A DNA stretch of 64,000 bases, taken from the NCBI RefSeq assembly GCF_012395815.1, contig NZ_JAAZQQ010000002.1, positions 434,001-498,000 of the forward strand. The letters run 5' to 3'. This stretch comes from Roseicyclus persicicus (GTDB lineage Bacteria; Pseudomonadota; Alphaproteobacteria; Rhodobacterales; Rhodobacteraceae). The translations under genes were made by a program, and so were the position numbers. Of this stretch, positions 44,303 through 52,737 are shown piece after piece (within the stretch, counting starts at the first letter, position 1; each line of letters starts with the position of its first letter). Below the pieces are notes generated by a model that made no database searches, was not told the origin of the DNA, and saw nothing but the letters and a program-made list of their open reading frames with translations.

Positions 44303-44992
44303 ATGACGCTACAGCGCATCGGCGGCCTCGCGGCGCTGGTTTGCGCGGCCACCTACCTGGCGGGCTTCGCGCTTCTGGTCACATGGCTCGCGCCGTTGGG
44401 ATACGGCACGGCGGAGGTCGACGCGCGCGGGGTTGTCGACCTTGTCCACGCGCGCCCCGGCATCCTGATCGCCTGGAACACGACGATCTACGTCGTGAAC
44501 GCGCTCGCGCTCGTGGTGCTGGTGGTGGCGCTGTCCGAGCGGCAGGCCGCGGTCACGCCGGGCTGGGCCGCCGTCACCCGGGCGTTCGGCCTGATCTGGG
44601 CGGCACTGGTCCTGGGGGCGGGCATGATCGCGAACATCGCGGTGGAGCGTGCGGCACCGCTCCATGCGGCCGATCCGCAGGCCGCCGCCGATCTCTGGGG
44701 CATCCTGCACGCGGTCGAGCTTGGACTGGGCGGTGGCAACGAGATCGCGGGCGGGGTGTGGATCCTGTGCGTCGGCATCGCCGGGCTGGTCGGACGTGGC
44801 CTTGCGCGGCCGGTCGCCATTCTCGGCGTCCTGACGGGGGTCGCCGGCCTCGTCACCATCCTGCCCGCGCTCGGCGACGCGGCAGGGGCGGTCTTCGGCC
44901 TCGGGGCGATCGCGTGGTTCCTGGGGGTCGGCGCCCAGCTTCTGTCGGGCACCCACCCGCGGCCGGGCATGGTCGGGGAGAGCGGGGAATGA
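44303..44992 (+). CDS. Integral membrane protein (DUF4386-like)
   Basis: 229 residues with about six membrane helices (for example IGGLAALVCAATYLAGFALL, VNALALVVLVVAL, LVLGAGMIANIAVE, GVLTGVAGLVTILPAL). The pattern resembles DUF4386-family membrane proteins of unknown function. ATG 44303 follows GGAAAGGA. It overlaps the hydrolase gene by ATGA. Confidence 0.75.
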   Translation: MTLQRIGGLAALVCAATYLAGFALLVTWLAPLGYGTAEVDARGVVDLVHARPGILIAWNTTIYVVNALALVVLVVALSERQAAVTPGWAAVTRAFGLIWAALVLGAGMIANIAVERAAPLHAADPQAAADLWGILHAVELGLGGGNEIAGGVWILCVGIAGLVGRGLARPVAILGVLTGVAGLVTILPALGDAAGAVFGLGAIAWFLGVGAQLLSGTHPRPGMVGESGE

Positions 44993-45999
44993 GACGCATC
45001 CTGCGCTGGGTCATCGGCCTGACCGGAGCCGTCCTTGCCATCGGTGTCGGCCTCGTCCTCGCCACCCGGGGCGACTATCCCGTCCCGGCGCTGGTCACCG
45101 GCGACCCCTCGCTGCCCGCCCTTGAGATCGCCGGGATCAGGTTGCATGTCCGGGTGGTCGATGGCCCGCCCGGGGCGCCCACGGTCATCGTCCTGCACGG
45201 GGGGCCGGGCGGCGATTTCAGGTCGCTTCAGGCGCTTGCCGCCCTGTCCGACAGCCATCGCGTCGTGTTCTACGACCAGCGCGGCGCGGGCCTGTCCGAG
45301 CGGGTGCCGGCCGGGGCGCTGACCCTCGACGGGCACCTGGCCGAGTTGGCGGCGCTGATCGACCATGTGGCCCCGGGCGGGCCGGTCGCCCTGATCGGGC
45401 ATTCCTGGGGCGCGATGCTGGCCACCGCCTACCTCGGCGCGCATCCGGGCCGGATCGACCGCGCCGTGCTGATCGAACCGGGGTTCCTTGATGCCGCGGG
45501 GCGCGATCGCTGGACGGAGGAAAGCCGTCGCTACATGTCCGGCCCAGGGTTTCTCGGCGCCGCCGCCCTGACCGGGGTCCGGGCGGTCCATGTCGACGGT
45601 CCCGACCGCCACGCGCGACAGGATTTCCTGATCGGGCGCATGGTGCGGCGCTTTGCCGGCCATCCGGACAACCCCTATCATTGCGGCCACGGCTACGACG
45701 CCCCGGGCTGGCGGTTCGGCGCGCTCTCGAGCGAGACGATGGGCAGGGCGCCCGCATCCCAGATCGACCGCATCGCCGCGGGCGCGGCCGCCTTCGACGG
45801 ACCGGTGCTGCTGCTGGCGGGGGCCTGCGACGACTGGCTCGGCGCGCCGCTGCAATCCCGGCACGCCGCGCGTTTCGCCGACGCGCGCCTCGTGGTGGTT
45901 CCGGGGGCGGGTCACGACGTGGTCTGGGACAACCCCGAGGATGCCCTTGCCGCAATCAGGGCGTTTCTGGCCGAGGCTCCGCCAGGTCCGGCGCAGTGA
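44989..45999 (+). CDS. Alpha/beta hydrolase (proline iminopeptidase-like)
   Basis: 336 residues. An N-terminal membrane anchor or signal (VIGLTGAVLAIGVGLVLA) precedes the fold. The oxyanion HGGPGGD, nucleophile elbow GHSWGAM and catalytic His in GAGHDVVWDNP are visible; the acid is probably Asp in GACDDWLG. HGGPG and the DQRGAGLS sequence are hallmarks of proline iminopeptidases, but the anchor suggests a periplasmic hydrolase. Last of the four-gene run. Confidence 0.88.
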   Translation: MRRILRWVIGLTGAVLAIGVGLVLATRGDYPVPALVTGDPSLPALEIAGIRLHVRVVDGPPGAPTVIVLHGGPGGDFRSLQALAALSDSHRVVFYDQRGAGLSERVPAGALTLDGHLAELAALIDHVAPGGPVALIGHSWGAMLATAYLGAHPGRIDRAVLIEPGFLDAAGRDRWTEESRRYMSGPGFLGAAALTGVRAVHVDGPDRHARQDFLIGRMVRRFAGHPDNPYHCGHGYDAPGWRFGALSSETMGRAPASQIDRIAAGAAAFDGPVLLLAGACDDWLGAPLQSRHAARFADARLVVVPGAGHDVVWDNPEDALAAIRAFLAEAPPGPAQ

Positions 46000-46120
46000 C
46001 GCCATGCCGCCCGCATCGTCACCCCGCCCTGGACCCCGGGACCGTTCCGACAGGCTTTGGTCGAGGACGACACCACGGGCCGGCGCGGTGGTGGGAAAGG
46101 GCGACCGGCAGCGGGAAGAG

Positions 46121-46149
46121 GACCGGGAGCCCCTGAAAGGCTCCCGGTC
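46121..46149. terminator. Hairpin between convergent genes
   Basis: A perfect 11-bp stem, GACCGGGAGCC with GGCTCCCGGTC, around a 7-base loop. It lies in the 200-bp convergent gap between the hydrolase and DUF4345 genes. No long T run is present on either side (CTCTTCC on the minus strand), so it may act as a weak bidirectional terminator. Confidence 0.5.
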
Positions 46150-46199
46150 GAGGCGCGGGTCGGATGGGAGGCCGCGAGCCTCCCGCCCGGTCCGCGATG

Positions 46200-46625
46200 T
46201 CAGGCGGCGGTTCGCCGGTTCCGTGTCGACGCCGTCGACCAAAGCCTGTGGCGGAAGGCTGCCAGGCACAGCGCGGCGATCGCCAGTTCGAGGACCAGCG
46301 CGCCGAGGATGCCGCCCGACGGCATGCCATCGACGACCAGCCCGACCAGCCGCCCGGCCGGAAAGGCCAGGAAGACGGTCGATGCCGCGGTGATCGACAC
46401 CGGGGCCCAGGCCCGGCGCAGGATCCCGGCCAGCATAATGACCCCGAGGGCGGCCAGGCAAGCGGCCGGGGCCCGCACCTCGCTCAAGACGCTGGCGTCG
46501 GTGCCCAGCGAAATGCCGTAGCTTGCGTAGAAGGCGTGCGGCGCGGCGAGGATGAAGCCGCCGATACCAAGCGCCGTGGCGCCGGCGATGCCGAGCGCGA
46601 CCTGTTCAAGACGTGTGAGGCTCAT
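46200..46625 (-). CDS. DUF4345-like membrane protein
   Basis: 141 residues with four membrane helices, beginning MSLTRLEQVALGIAGATALGIGGF. The second, LAALGVIMLAGILRRAWAP, and the pairing of AFYASYGIS with this arrangement are typical of DUF4345 proteins. ATG 46625 is used; the reading frame extends upstream with no membrane character. It lies 34 bases after the NmrA gene, so it is probably co-transcribed. No function is known. Confidence 0.8.
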   Translation of the reverse strand: MSLTRLEQVALGIAGATALGIGGFILAAPHAFYASYGISLGTDASVLSEVRAPAACLAALGVIMLAGILRRAWAPVSITAASTVFLAFPAGRLVGLVVDGMPSGGILGALVLELAIAALCLAAFRHRLWSTASTRNRRTAA

Positions 46626-46659
46626 CTGATATTCCTTCCGGATCGAACCTGGGAAAAGG

Positions 46660-47487
46660 TCAGGCCGCGACCGGCCATGTGCCCGCCCGGGCGGCGGCGT
46701 TCGCGAAGTCGGCGAAGTCCCGCGGCGGCCGGCCGAGCGCGCGCTGCACGCCATCGGCGAGCTGCGCGTTGCGCCCGTCCAGCGTCTCGCGCGCGATGGC
46801 GGTGAAGACGTCGGCCACGAAGTCGCCGCCCGCCTTGGCGATATTGGCGTGGAAGTCCTCGAAACCGATCGGGATGTGCCGGATCGGGCGACCGATGGCC
46901 TGGCCCAGTTCCCGGGCCATGTCGCCGAAGGTCATCAGGCGCGGCCCCGTCACCTCGTAGAGCTGCCCCTTGTGGCCCTCTTCGGTCAGCGCGGCGACCG
47001 CGACATCGGCAATGTCGTCGATGTCGATGATGGGTTCGGCGATGTCGCCGCCCGGCATCGGCAGCACGCCGGCAAGGACCGGGTCGCGCAGGTAGCCTTC
47101 GCTGAAGTTCTGCGCGAACCACGCGGCCCGCACGATGGTGAAATCGATGCCCGACTTGCGCACCACCTGCTCGCCCAGTCGGGCGTGGTGCTCGCCCCGG
47201 CCCGACAGCAGCACGAGGTGCCCGACGCCCACGTCCTTCGCCGTCTCGACGAGGGACCCGAGCTTTTCGACCGCGCCGGGGAAGGCGAGGTCGGGGAAGT
47301 AGGTGACATAGGCGGCGCGGGCCCCGCTCAGGGCCGGCGCCCAGGTTTCCGGCGCCTCCCAATCGAAGGGCGTCGCGGAGTGGCGCGAGCCGCGGCGCAC
47401 CGGATGCCCGGCGGCCTCCAGTTTGGCTGCGACGCGGCGTCCGGTCTTGCCGGTGGCGCCGATGACGAGGATGGGGGTCGTGTGCAT
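46660..47487 (-). CDS. NmrA-family NAD(P)-binding protein
   Basis: 275 residues starting MHTTPILVIGATGKTGRRVAAKL, a Rossmann motif of the NmrA/QorB type. A VLLSGRGEHHARLGEQVVRKSGIDF region follows, typical of NAD(P)H-sensing or quinone reductase-like proteins. The ATG at 47487 is used because the Rossmann strand begins there and GGAGCA lies upstream. It is divergent from nothing; the AraC regulator lies immediately upstream on the same strand and probably controls it. Confidence 0.88.
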   Translation of the reverse strand: MHTTPILVIGATGKTGRRVAAKLEAAGHPVRRGSRHSATPFDWEAPETWAPALSGARAAYVTYFPDLAFPGAVEKLGSLVETAKDVGVGHLVLLSGRGEHHARLGEQVVRKSGIDFTIVRAAWFAQNFSEGYLRDPVLAGVLPMPGGDIAEPIIDIDDIADVAVAALTEEGHKGQLYEVTGPRLMTFGDMARELGQAIGRPIRHIPIGFEDFHANIAKAGGDFVADVFTAIARETLDGRNAQLADGVQRALGRPPRDFADFANAAARAGTWPVAA

Positions 47488-47593
47488 GGGTCGTGCTCCT
47501 TGGCTTCGGGTGAGGGCCAAGGCGTAGCAGCGGGGGCGCGGCGCGGTCTTGACCGGCCCTGCCACCGTTTTGACCGCCGCCGCCACGGCGGCG

Positions 47594-48598
47594 TCACCGG
47601 CCCATGCGATCCTTGCGGTAGCTCGCCGGTGTCGTGCCCACCCAGCGTTTGAAAGCCCGGGTGAACGAGCTCTGCTCGGAAAAGCCGGTCAGGAACGCGA
47701 TCTCGGCAAGGGAATGGCTTTCGTCCCGCAAGAGCCCTTCGGCCAGGTCGCGGCGGGTGTCCTCGGTCAGGGTCTGGAAGCTCATCCCGTGTTCCGCCAG
47801 ACGCCGATGAAAGGAGCGCGCGCTCAGGCCCAGGCCGCGGGCGATGTCCGGCATCCGGGGCGCGCCCCCGCTGAGCGCCTGTGCGATGGCGTCCTTCGCG
47901 CGGGCCACCAGCGGGGCCTCCTCGGCGATCTCCGACAACTCGGCATCCAGATGCGAGATCAGGTAACGCGAGATCCCCTCGTCGCCGAGGATGTTCGGCC
48001 GCGCCAGCGTCTCGCGCGAGAAGAGGATCGCATCGAGCTCCGCGCCGAAGCGGACGGGACAGCCGAAATGGTCGTCGTGACCTGCCGTGGACCTCGGGGC
48101 CGGATGCCGGACCAGCACCTCAAGGGGCGCGACGGGCACCGGGCAGACCTGCCGCGCGATCGAGACGGTGCTCGCCAGCGTCGCCTCGTTCGACAGCCGG
48201 AGGCCCAGCCGCCGCTCGCCGGAGCGGTGCAGGATGAAGAGCGTGCCGCGCCGATCGGGGCGCAGCTCGTATTCCACGACGCTGGTCCAGAGCCGGGCGT
48301 AACGCTCCACCCGCTGAAAGGACCCGCCCAGCGTCGTCGCCGCCTTGAACGCCAATCCCAGCGCCCCGTATTCGTCGAGCCGCATGGATGCGCCGACGCG
48401 CACCGGCAGATCGGTCACGTCCGTTTGCGCGGCGATGCGTTCCAGCAGGCCGTAGTAGCTGTCGGCGGGAAGCATCGCCTTCGGATCCGAAGGCCCCTCG
48501 GCATCGAGGCCGACCGAGGCAAGCAAGGCGGCCGCATCGACATGGGGGCCCGCCGCGGCGACCATCTTTCGCGCGAATAATGACGTAACGTAGCCCAC
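47594..48598 (-). CDS. AraC-family regulator (Arabinose-binding-like OruR/ArgR type)
   Basis: 334 residues from a GTG at 48598. The N-terminal effector domain (about 1-225) resembles the AraC-associated arabinose-binding-like domain; the C-terminal AraC DNA-binding domain has IARGLGLSARSFHRRLAEHGMSFQTLTEDTRRDLAEGLL and AEIAFLTGFSEQSSFTRAFKRWVGTTPASYR. The start is uncertain: the frame runs upstream to 48763, but that part is Arg/Pro-rich shadow sequence. Probably regulates the NmrA-DUF4345 pair. Confidence 0.88.
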   Translation of the reverse strand: MGYVTSLFARKMVAAAGPHVDAAALLASVGLDAEGPSDPKAMLPADSYYGLLERIAAQTDVTDLPVRVGASMRLDEYGALGLAFKAATTLGGSFQRVERYARLWTSVVEYELRPDRRGTLFILHRSGERRLGLRLSNEATLASTVSIARQVCPVPVAPLEVLVRHPAPRSTAGHDDHFGCPVRFGAELDAILFSRETLARPNILGDEGISRYLISHLDAELSEIAEEAPLVARAKDAIAQALSGGAPRMPDIARGLGLSARSFHRRLAEHGMSFQTLTEDTRRDLAEGLLRDESHSLAEIAFLTGFSEQSSFTRAFKRWVGTTPASYRKDRMGR

Positions 48599-48894
48599 GG
48601 GCCGGACTTTACGCCGAATGGGCGCGAGCTCCAAACGTGCCGGTTCCCGGCAAGGTCGCGTCACCGCCGATCCGGCAGTCGGGCGCCTTGCGACACGGCC
48701 CGGTGTTCCGCCGATCGACCCTTGCTCCCTCCGCCCGAGCGGGCGCTTGCCAAGCGTTGGCATTGGTTTCGGCGGGACGAGTTTGGGGGCAGAGTGCGCT
48801 CCGAATACCCCTCTAATACAACGAGAAATTCCGGCTACAGCCGGGAGGGGAGAACGCTTTCGCGGGGGCTGGTGGCGGAGGGGAGGGGCGGCGC
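48599..48894. other. Intergenic region, no gene seen
   Basis: 296 bases. A stretch around 48800-48850 is distinctly AT-rich (CCTCTAATACAACGAGAAATTCC), possibly promoter or foreign sequence at the start of the accessory islet. A short dyad CCGGCTACAGCCGG lies at about 48832. No protein-like reading was found. Confidence 0.5.
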
Positions 48895-49077
48895 TCAGAC
48901 AAGCGTCGCCTCGGTCACGCCGTCGGCGAGTTCCAGGAGCTTCAGGCCACCCTCGACCACCTCAAGCACGCCGAGGTTGGTGATGATCAGGTCCACCACC
49001 ACCACCACGCGGCCGACGCCGGCGACGAGGTCTATCGCCCCGAGGATCGCCATGGCGATCTTGCCGCCCCGGATCAT
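48895..49077 (-). CDS. Small hypothetical membrane-type peptide
   Basis: 60 residues from ATG 49077 (a second ATG is at 49053). Two hydrophobic stretches, IAMAILGAIDLVAGVGRVVVVVDLIIT and LGVLEVVEGGLKLLEL. Third codon positions are almost all G or C, as in real genes here, and the plus-strand readings are not protein-like, so a genuine gene is plausible. The frame stays open upstream beyond the chosen ATG, so the start is uncertain. Family not recognised. Confidence 0.4.
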   Translation of the reverse strand: MIRGGKIAMAILGAIDLVAGVGRVVVVVDLIITNLGVLEVVEGGLKLLELADGVTEATLV

Positions 49078-49080
49078 GCC

Positions 49081-49269
49081 GAAGCTGGTCGCGCTGTCGA
49101 AATCGGCGGGGTGGGCATGAGCGTGTTCGTCCTCAAGGCCGTGCTGTCCGAAGTGCCGGTGGCCCGCATCTTCCGTGGCCTGGTGCCGTTCGTCGGGGTG
49201 GACCTGGTCCGGCTCGGGCTGCTCGTGGTTTTCCCCCCGATCGCGCTTTGGCTGCGCAACACGATCTGA
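49081..49269 (+). pseudogene. C-terminal remnant of a TRAP transporter large permease (DctM)
   Basis: This frame reads VEIGGVGMSVFVLKAVLSEV then PVARIFRGLVPFVGVDLVRL and a hydrophobic end. It matches the last ~60 residues of DctM-type TRAP permeases, whose conserved VEIG-ITPPVGMNVFVIKG motif lies here with the ITPP portion missing. Nothing of the rest of the ~430-residue gene, nor dctP or dctQ, is present. The likely origin is a deletion that left the 3' end. An ATG at 49117 could still give a 50-residue peptide. Confidence 0.6.
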
Positions 49270-49540
49270 TCGCATCGTGGTCGCAGGGCGCAAGGCGCAA
49301 GTCCCGCGTCTCTCGCGGACCACGGATCAACCCGTGCGGCCCGCGACGGAGACCTCCTGACCGCTGGGGCAGGTCATGGCATGAACGATGTCGGGACAGG
49401 CAGAAACGATGGTCCGGTGAGGGGCGTGGATGACGGCGCGTGCGCCTTGGGGGGCAGCGGCGGCGAAATGCGCCCGGGTCGAAGGGCGCGGCGTGCAGCC
49501 CCTTGCCGCGCAGGCAGGATGCTCGGCGGTCCACCTTCGA

Positions 49541-50074
49541 TCAAGTCCCTGTCGCTCCCTTGCGGCCGCGCGATGGGGACGGTGTTTCCGGTCTTGAGGG
49601 CATGCCCTCGTTTTCGGCGGCCCGGATCGACTGTTCGTCCCGCATTGCCTGGGCCGTTGTCCCCGAGGACGGCGCCGCCAGGTCGGGGTCGGGCGTCCCG
49701 TGGCCGGAGTAGAGGTTTCGCAGCTGCGCCTCTGAGACCCCGTCGGCCTTCATCACGAGGCGCACCATCGGATCAGCCAGCATTTCCTCGAGGAAGAAGT
49801 CGGACAACGCCCTGCCCGTCAACTTGTCCCTTGCCCGCGCGTGGTCGAGGTCGGCGAGGGAAACGGTGAGCGTCCGCACAAGTCCCGGATGCGATACGCG
49901 GGGATGAAGCCTTACGAGGACGGAGGCTTTCCAGGCGCCCGGATCCCGTTGGTCCGGGGGGGACGCCAGCTCCGTCTCGATCTCGTACTCCCCCGCCGGG
50001 AGCGTCTCGGCAAAGCCCGGAACGGTGAACGGCCGCGTGAACACCGCAACGGTCTTGCTCGTCAGGTCTTCCAT
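49541..50074 (-). CDS. Hypothetical protein of the LPAGEYE stress-islet family
   Basis: 177 residues, function unknown. Residues 6-35 (KTVAVFTRPFTVPGFAETLPAG then EYEIETEL) match the start of the protein encoded at 53117 (STVTFSNAFTLSGYPGDLPAG then DYEVLVEE), so the two are paralogues. A helical middle (about 88-125) and a disordered tail containing AENEGMPSR follow. No signal peptide. The upstream neighbour is a 45-residue Lys/Ala-rich peptide gene on the same strand. Confidence 0.75.
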   Translation of the reverse strand: MEDLTSKTVAVFTRPFTVPGFAETLPAGEYEIETELASPPDQRDPGAWKASVLVRLHPRVSHPGLVRTLTVSLADLDHARARDKLTGRALSDFFLEEMLADPMVRLVMKADGVSEAQLRNLYSGHGTPDPDLAAPSSGTTAQAMRDEQSIRAAENEGMPSRPETPSPSRGRKGATGT

Positions 50075-50151
50075 CGGCGTGATCCTTTTCCTTGGTGCTG
50101 GGGGTGGTCCGCGCCCCGGGTTCGCACCGGGGCGCGCGACCTGTGATCGTG

Positions 50152-50289
50152 TCAGGACGTCTTGGATTTCGCCGGCGCCTGGGTGTCGGCAGCCTTGGAC
50201 GCCTGCCCCTTGGCGGGGGGCGTCGCGGTCTCGGCAGGCTTCGGCTTCACGGCGGCCGCAGCCCTGGCGGTCAGGTCCTTGAAGGACAT
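50152..50289 (-). CDS. Small Lys/Ala/Pro-rich peptide
   Basis: 45 residues beginning MSFKDLTARAAAAVKPKPAE and ending PAKSKTS. Too short for the automatic track but with AAGGGA upstream of its ATG and uniform GC3. Resembles small basic Ala/Lys-rich proteins that accompany CsbD-type stress genes. Lies 77 bases before the LPAGEYE gene start on the same strand. Confidence 0.5.
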   Translation of the reverse strand: MSFKDLTARAAAAVKPKPAETATPPAKGQASKAADTQAPAKSKTS

Positions 50290-50421
50290 GTCATCGATCC
50301 CTTGATTGGCCGGCGCCAACTCCCCGTCCATGACGGACCGGGACGCCCGGCGTCGGTCCTAACTACATGGGGATCAGCGACCCGGTTTGCGATGGCGCAT
50401 CGGACAGGAAGCCCGGCCGGA

Positions 50422-51228
50422 TCACGGCAGGTCGTCCGTCCAGACCTGAAACCCGGTCAACGTGTTTTCACCGAATGTCTGGGTCAGAGGCACATCGGCG
50501 GCATCGCGCCCGCGCGCGATCAGGATCCTGGCGATCCGCGGCTTGTTGTTGCGCGGGTCGAACACGTGCCATTCACCGGCAAGAAAGACCTCCATCCACG
50601 CCGCGAAATCCCCGGGCGGGTGAGGAAGAGGGTCGCCGATGTCGCTCAGGTATCCGGTGCAGTAGCGGGCCGGGATGTTCATGCAGCGGCACAGGGCGAT
50701 GGCGAGATGGGCGAAGTCGCGGCAGACACCCTGGCGCTCGGCCAGGGTCTGCGAGGCGGTTCGCGTCGCCTTCGCCTGCATGTAGTCGAAACGGACATGC
50801 TGGTGCACGAAATCGCAGATCGCCTGAACGCGGGACCATCCGGGTTCGGTGGTCTGGAATAGCCGCCACGCATCCTGCGAAAGAAGGTCGGTGTCGCAGT
50901 ATCGGCTCCCTTGCAGGAACACGAGCGTGTCGGATGGCAGATCCTGCACCGCGTGCTGCTGCGCGCCCGGTGACACGGGGTCGGGCTGGCCCGTGTCGCG
51001 GATGATGCCATCCGTCGACAGGCAGAAGTCGCCCGCCGGAGCCACCAGGCGCGTGCACCAGTTGCCAAAGCCATCGCGGTAGCTTTCGAGCGGCACGCTT
51101 GGCGACGTCACCAGATGGTCGGGGCGCTCCAGGTCGCCAAACCGCGAGTAGTGCACGTTCAGCAGGGCGATCAGCGGCGTCGGCTGCGGGAAGCTGTATC
51201 GCAAACGGCACCCTATGCTGACGCGCAT
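50422..51228 (-). CDS. Transglutaminase-like peptidase
   Basis: 268 residues. An N-terminal beta-rich domain (about 1-140; LRYSFPQPTPLIALLNVH) precedes a transglutaminase core with nucleophile Cys in RQGVCRDFAHLAIALCR, His in FAAWMEVFLAGEWHVFDPRNN (the His of EWHVFD) and Asp of the same motif. Such bacterial proteins hydrolyse or cross-link peptides; the partner is unknown. ATG 51228 is used since the earlier frame overlaps the upstream gene. It lies 31 bases after the cysteine-repeat gene and is probably co-transcribed. Confidence 0.88.
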   Translation of the reverse strand: MRVSIGCRLRYSFPQPTPLIALLNVHYSRFGDLERPDHLVTSPSVPLESYRDGFGNWCTRLVAPAGDFCLSTDGIIRDTGQPDPVSPGAQQHAVQDLPSDTLVFLQGSRYCDTDLLSQDAWRLFQTTEPGWSRVQAICDFVHQHVRFDYMQAKATRTASQTLAERQGVCRDFAHLAIALCRCMNIPARYCTGYLSDIGDPLPHPPGDFAAWMEVFLAGEWHVFDPRNNKPRIARILIARGRDAADVPLTQTFGENTLTGFQVWTDDLP

Positions 51229-51259
51229 CCCGGACGCGCCAGGGTGCGATGCATCCCCA

Positions 51260-52063
51260 TCACCGTGCAAGGCTGCACACCCCGTCGGAGAGCCGGAAGC
51301 CGCGGTCGCAGGTCCACCGGTTGCCGGACCGGTCGAGATGGGCGTTCGCCGGCAGAACCAGGGCGGCGCAGGCGCCGTTCAGCGGCTCGTACCCCCGCTC
51401 GCAGCGCCAGCCCGGTTCGTGGGAGATCGGGTCGAGAAACGCGTTCGCCGGCAGGGGTATGGCGTCGCACCGGTCGTCGTTCCTGACGAAGCCTCTTTCG
51501 CAGGCCCAGACGGGACCAAAGCTTGCGTTGGTCAGGTATGCGTTCGCCGGCACGGCAATCGGCAGGCATGTTCCCTCAAGGGCGGCATAGCCGCGATCGC
51601 AGGTCCATCCTGTCCCCGCGGGGTCGTCCGTCAGATAGGCGTGCTCGGGCAGGAGGATCGGCACACATGCGTCGCGATCCCGCAGGTAGCCGCGGTCGCA
51701 TTGCCATTCATGGCCGGACGACCGGAGAAAGGCGTTTTCGGGCACTGGGATGGGATCGCAGGACGCCCCGTTCGTCTCCACATAGCCCCGGTCGCATTCC
51801 CACCCCGTGCCGTAGGAGCGCCCCGTTGGATGGGAATGCGCAGGCATGTGCAGGGCGAGGCAGTCGGCGCCCTCCTGCCGGAAACCCAGGTCGCAGACCC
51901 AGCCGCCACCATGGCCGCGCGGCTGGGCATTCTCCGGGATCGGGCCGGTGCCATCCTGCGCAAGGACCGGGAAGGCGAAGGACGCGATCACCCCGGCCAC
52001 GACGGCGACCCTTGCGATCAGCCGCGCGGGGGCGCGTCGTGCTGGTTCCTTGTGATGTCTCAT
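51260..52063 (-). CDS. Secreted cysteine-repeat protein
   Basis: 267 residues from ATG 52063, with a signal peptide (RLIARVAVVAGVIASFAFPVLAQ). The mature part is six full and one partial copies of a 31-33-residue unit of form W-x-C-D/E-R-G-Y/F-x6-8-C-x-x-I/L-x-x-P-x-N-A-x-L, the repeats starting at WVCDLGF, WECDRGY, WQCDRGY, WTCDRGY, WACERGF, WRCERGY and WTCDRGF. Each has two cysteines that could pair. Probably a periplasmic or surface protein. The frame continues upstream to 52267 but without protein character. Confidence 0.8.
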   Translation of the reverse strand: MRHHKEPARRAPARLIARVAVVAGVIASFAFPVLAQDGTGPIPENAQPRGHGGGWVCDLGFRQEGADCLALHMPAHSHPTGRSYGTGWECDRGYVETNGASCDPIPVPENAFLRSSGHEWQCDRGYLRDRDACVPILLPEHAYLTDDPAGTGWTCDRGYAALEGTCLPIAVPANAYLTNASFGPVWACERGFVRNDDRCDAIPLPANAFLDPISHEPGWRCERGYEPLNGACAALVLPANAHLDRSGNRWTCDRGFRLSDGVCSLAR

Positions 52064-52263
52064 CGCCGCTTGTTCGCTGGCGGACCAGAGCCCGCCGGCG
52101 GCCGCGCGCGCCATCGACGGCCCAAGCGTGAGCGTTCCGGTCAACCGTCGCGTGGGCGCGGGCTTTGGCGGGCGGCCCGTGGCAATCGACCTCGATGGCA
52201 TCCCTTCGTTCTCGGCCACCTCGATCGCAAAGTCCCGCGGGGCTGTCGGATGTGTGCTGGCGG

Positions 52264-52737
52264 TCATCGGCTTGACAGCTTGACCAGCGCCGCAGCCGCC
52301 AGCGCGTGTTCCTTCTGGTGATAGTCACCGTGGAACCTGCCATCGACCTGCACTTCCCAGATCCCGTTTCTTTCGCGGACCTGCACCTCGCCTCGCGGCG
52401 CTGTCCGGTTCACGGTGGGCGCCTGGTCCCCCCTGGTGGTCGTCGGCATGGGCTTCCTGTCGGTCATGTCCGGCTCCTTCGCTGTGGGCGCACGCAATTC
52501 TCCGAGGAGCATCACGGCGCGAATGAATTCCTCCGCGTAGTCGTCGGTTCCGCGGTAGTCCTGTTCGTGGCGGGCCATGTCCATCGGTTCGACGAACCGT
52601 GCTTTCAGGTGATCGATGAAGCGCGGCTCCGTCCGGGCCATGAAGGCGATCAGCGCCTGCAGCACCTGTTCATGGGCCAGAACCCGCCGTTCGAGATCGG
52701 TCGTCTCGGGTGACGTGATTGCCATGACGGGGGTCAT
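52264..52737 (-). CDS. Hypothetical protein with DUF2188-like C-terminus
   Basis: 157 residues. A helical N-terminal part (LERRVLAHEQVLQALIAFMARTEPRF) is followed by a linker and a C-terminal segment with RERNGIWEVQVDGRFHGDYHQKEHALAAA, which looks like the compact DUF2188-type fold common in stress-related small proteins. The start at 52737 is chosen because its ATG overlaps the upstream stop as ATGA; ATG 52725 is the alternative. Last of a three-gene run. Confidence 0.7.
   Translation of the reverse strand: MTPVMAITSPETTDLERRVLAHEQVLQALIAFMARTEPRFIDHLKARFVEPMDMARHEQDYRGTDDYAEEFIRAVMLLGELRAPTAKEPDMTDRKPMPTTTRGDQAPTVNRTAPRGEVQVRERNGIWEVQVDGRFHGDYHQKEHALAAAALVKLSSR

Noticed and set aside
50340-50385. 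A possible fifth motif copy (minus strand CTGATC...GTTAG before the small peptide gene)
   Set aside because: The two halves are farther apart than in the other four copies, so it does not match.
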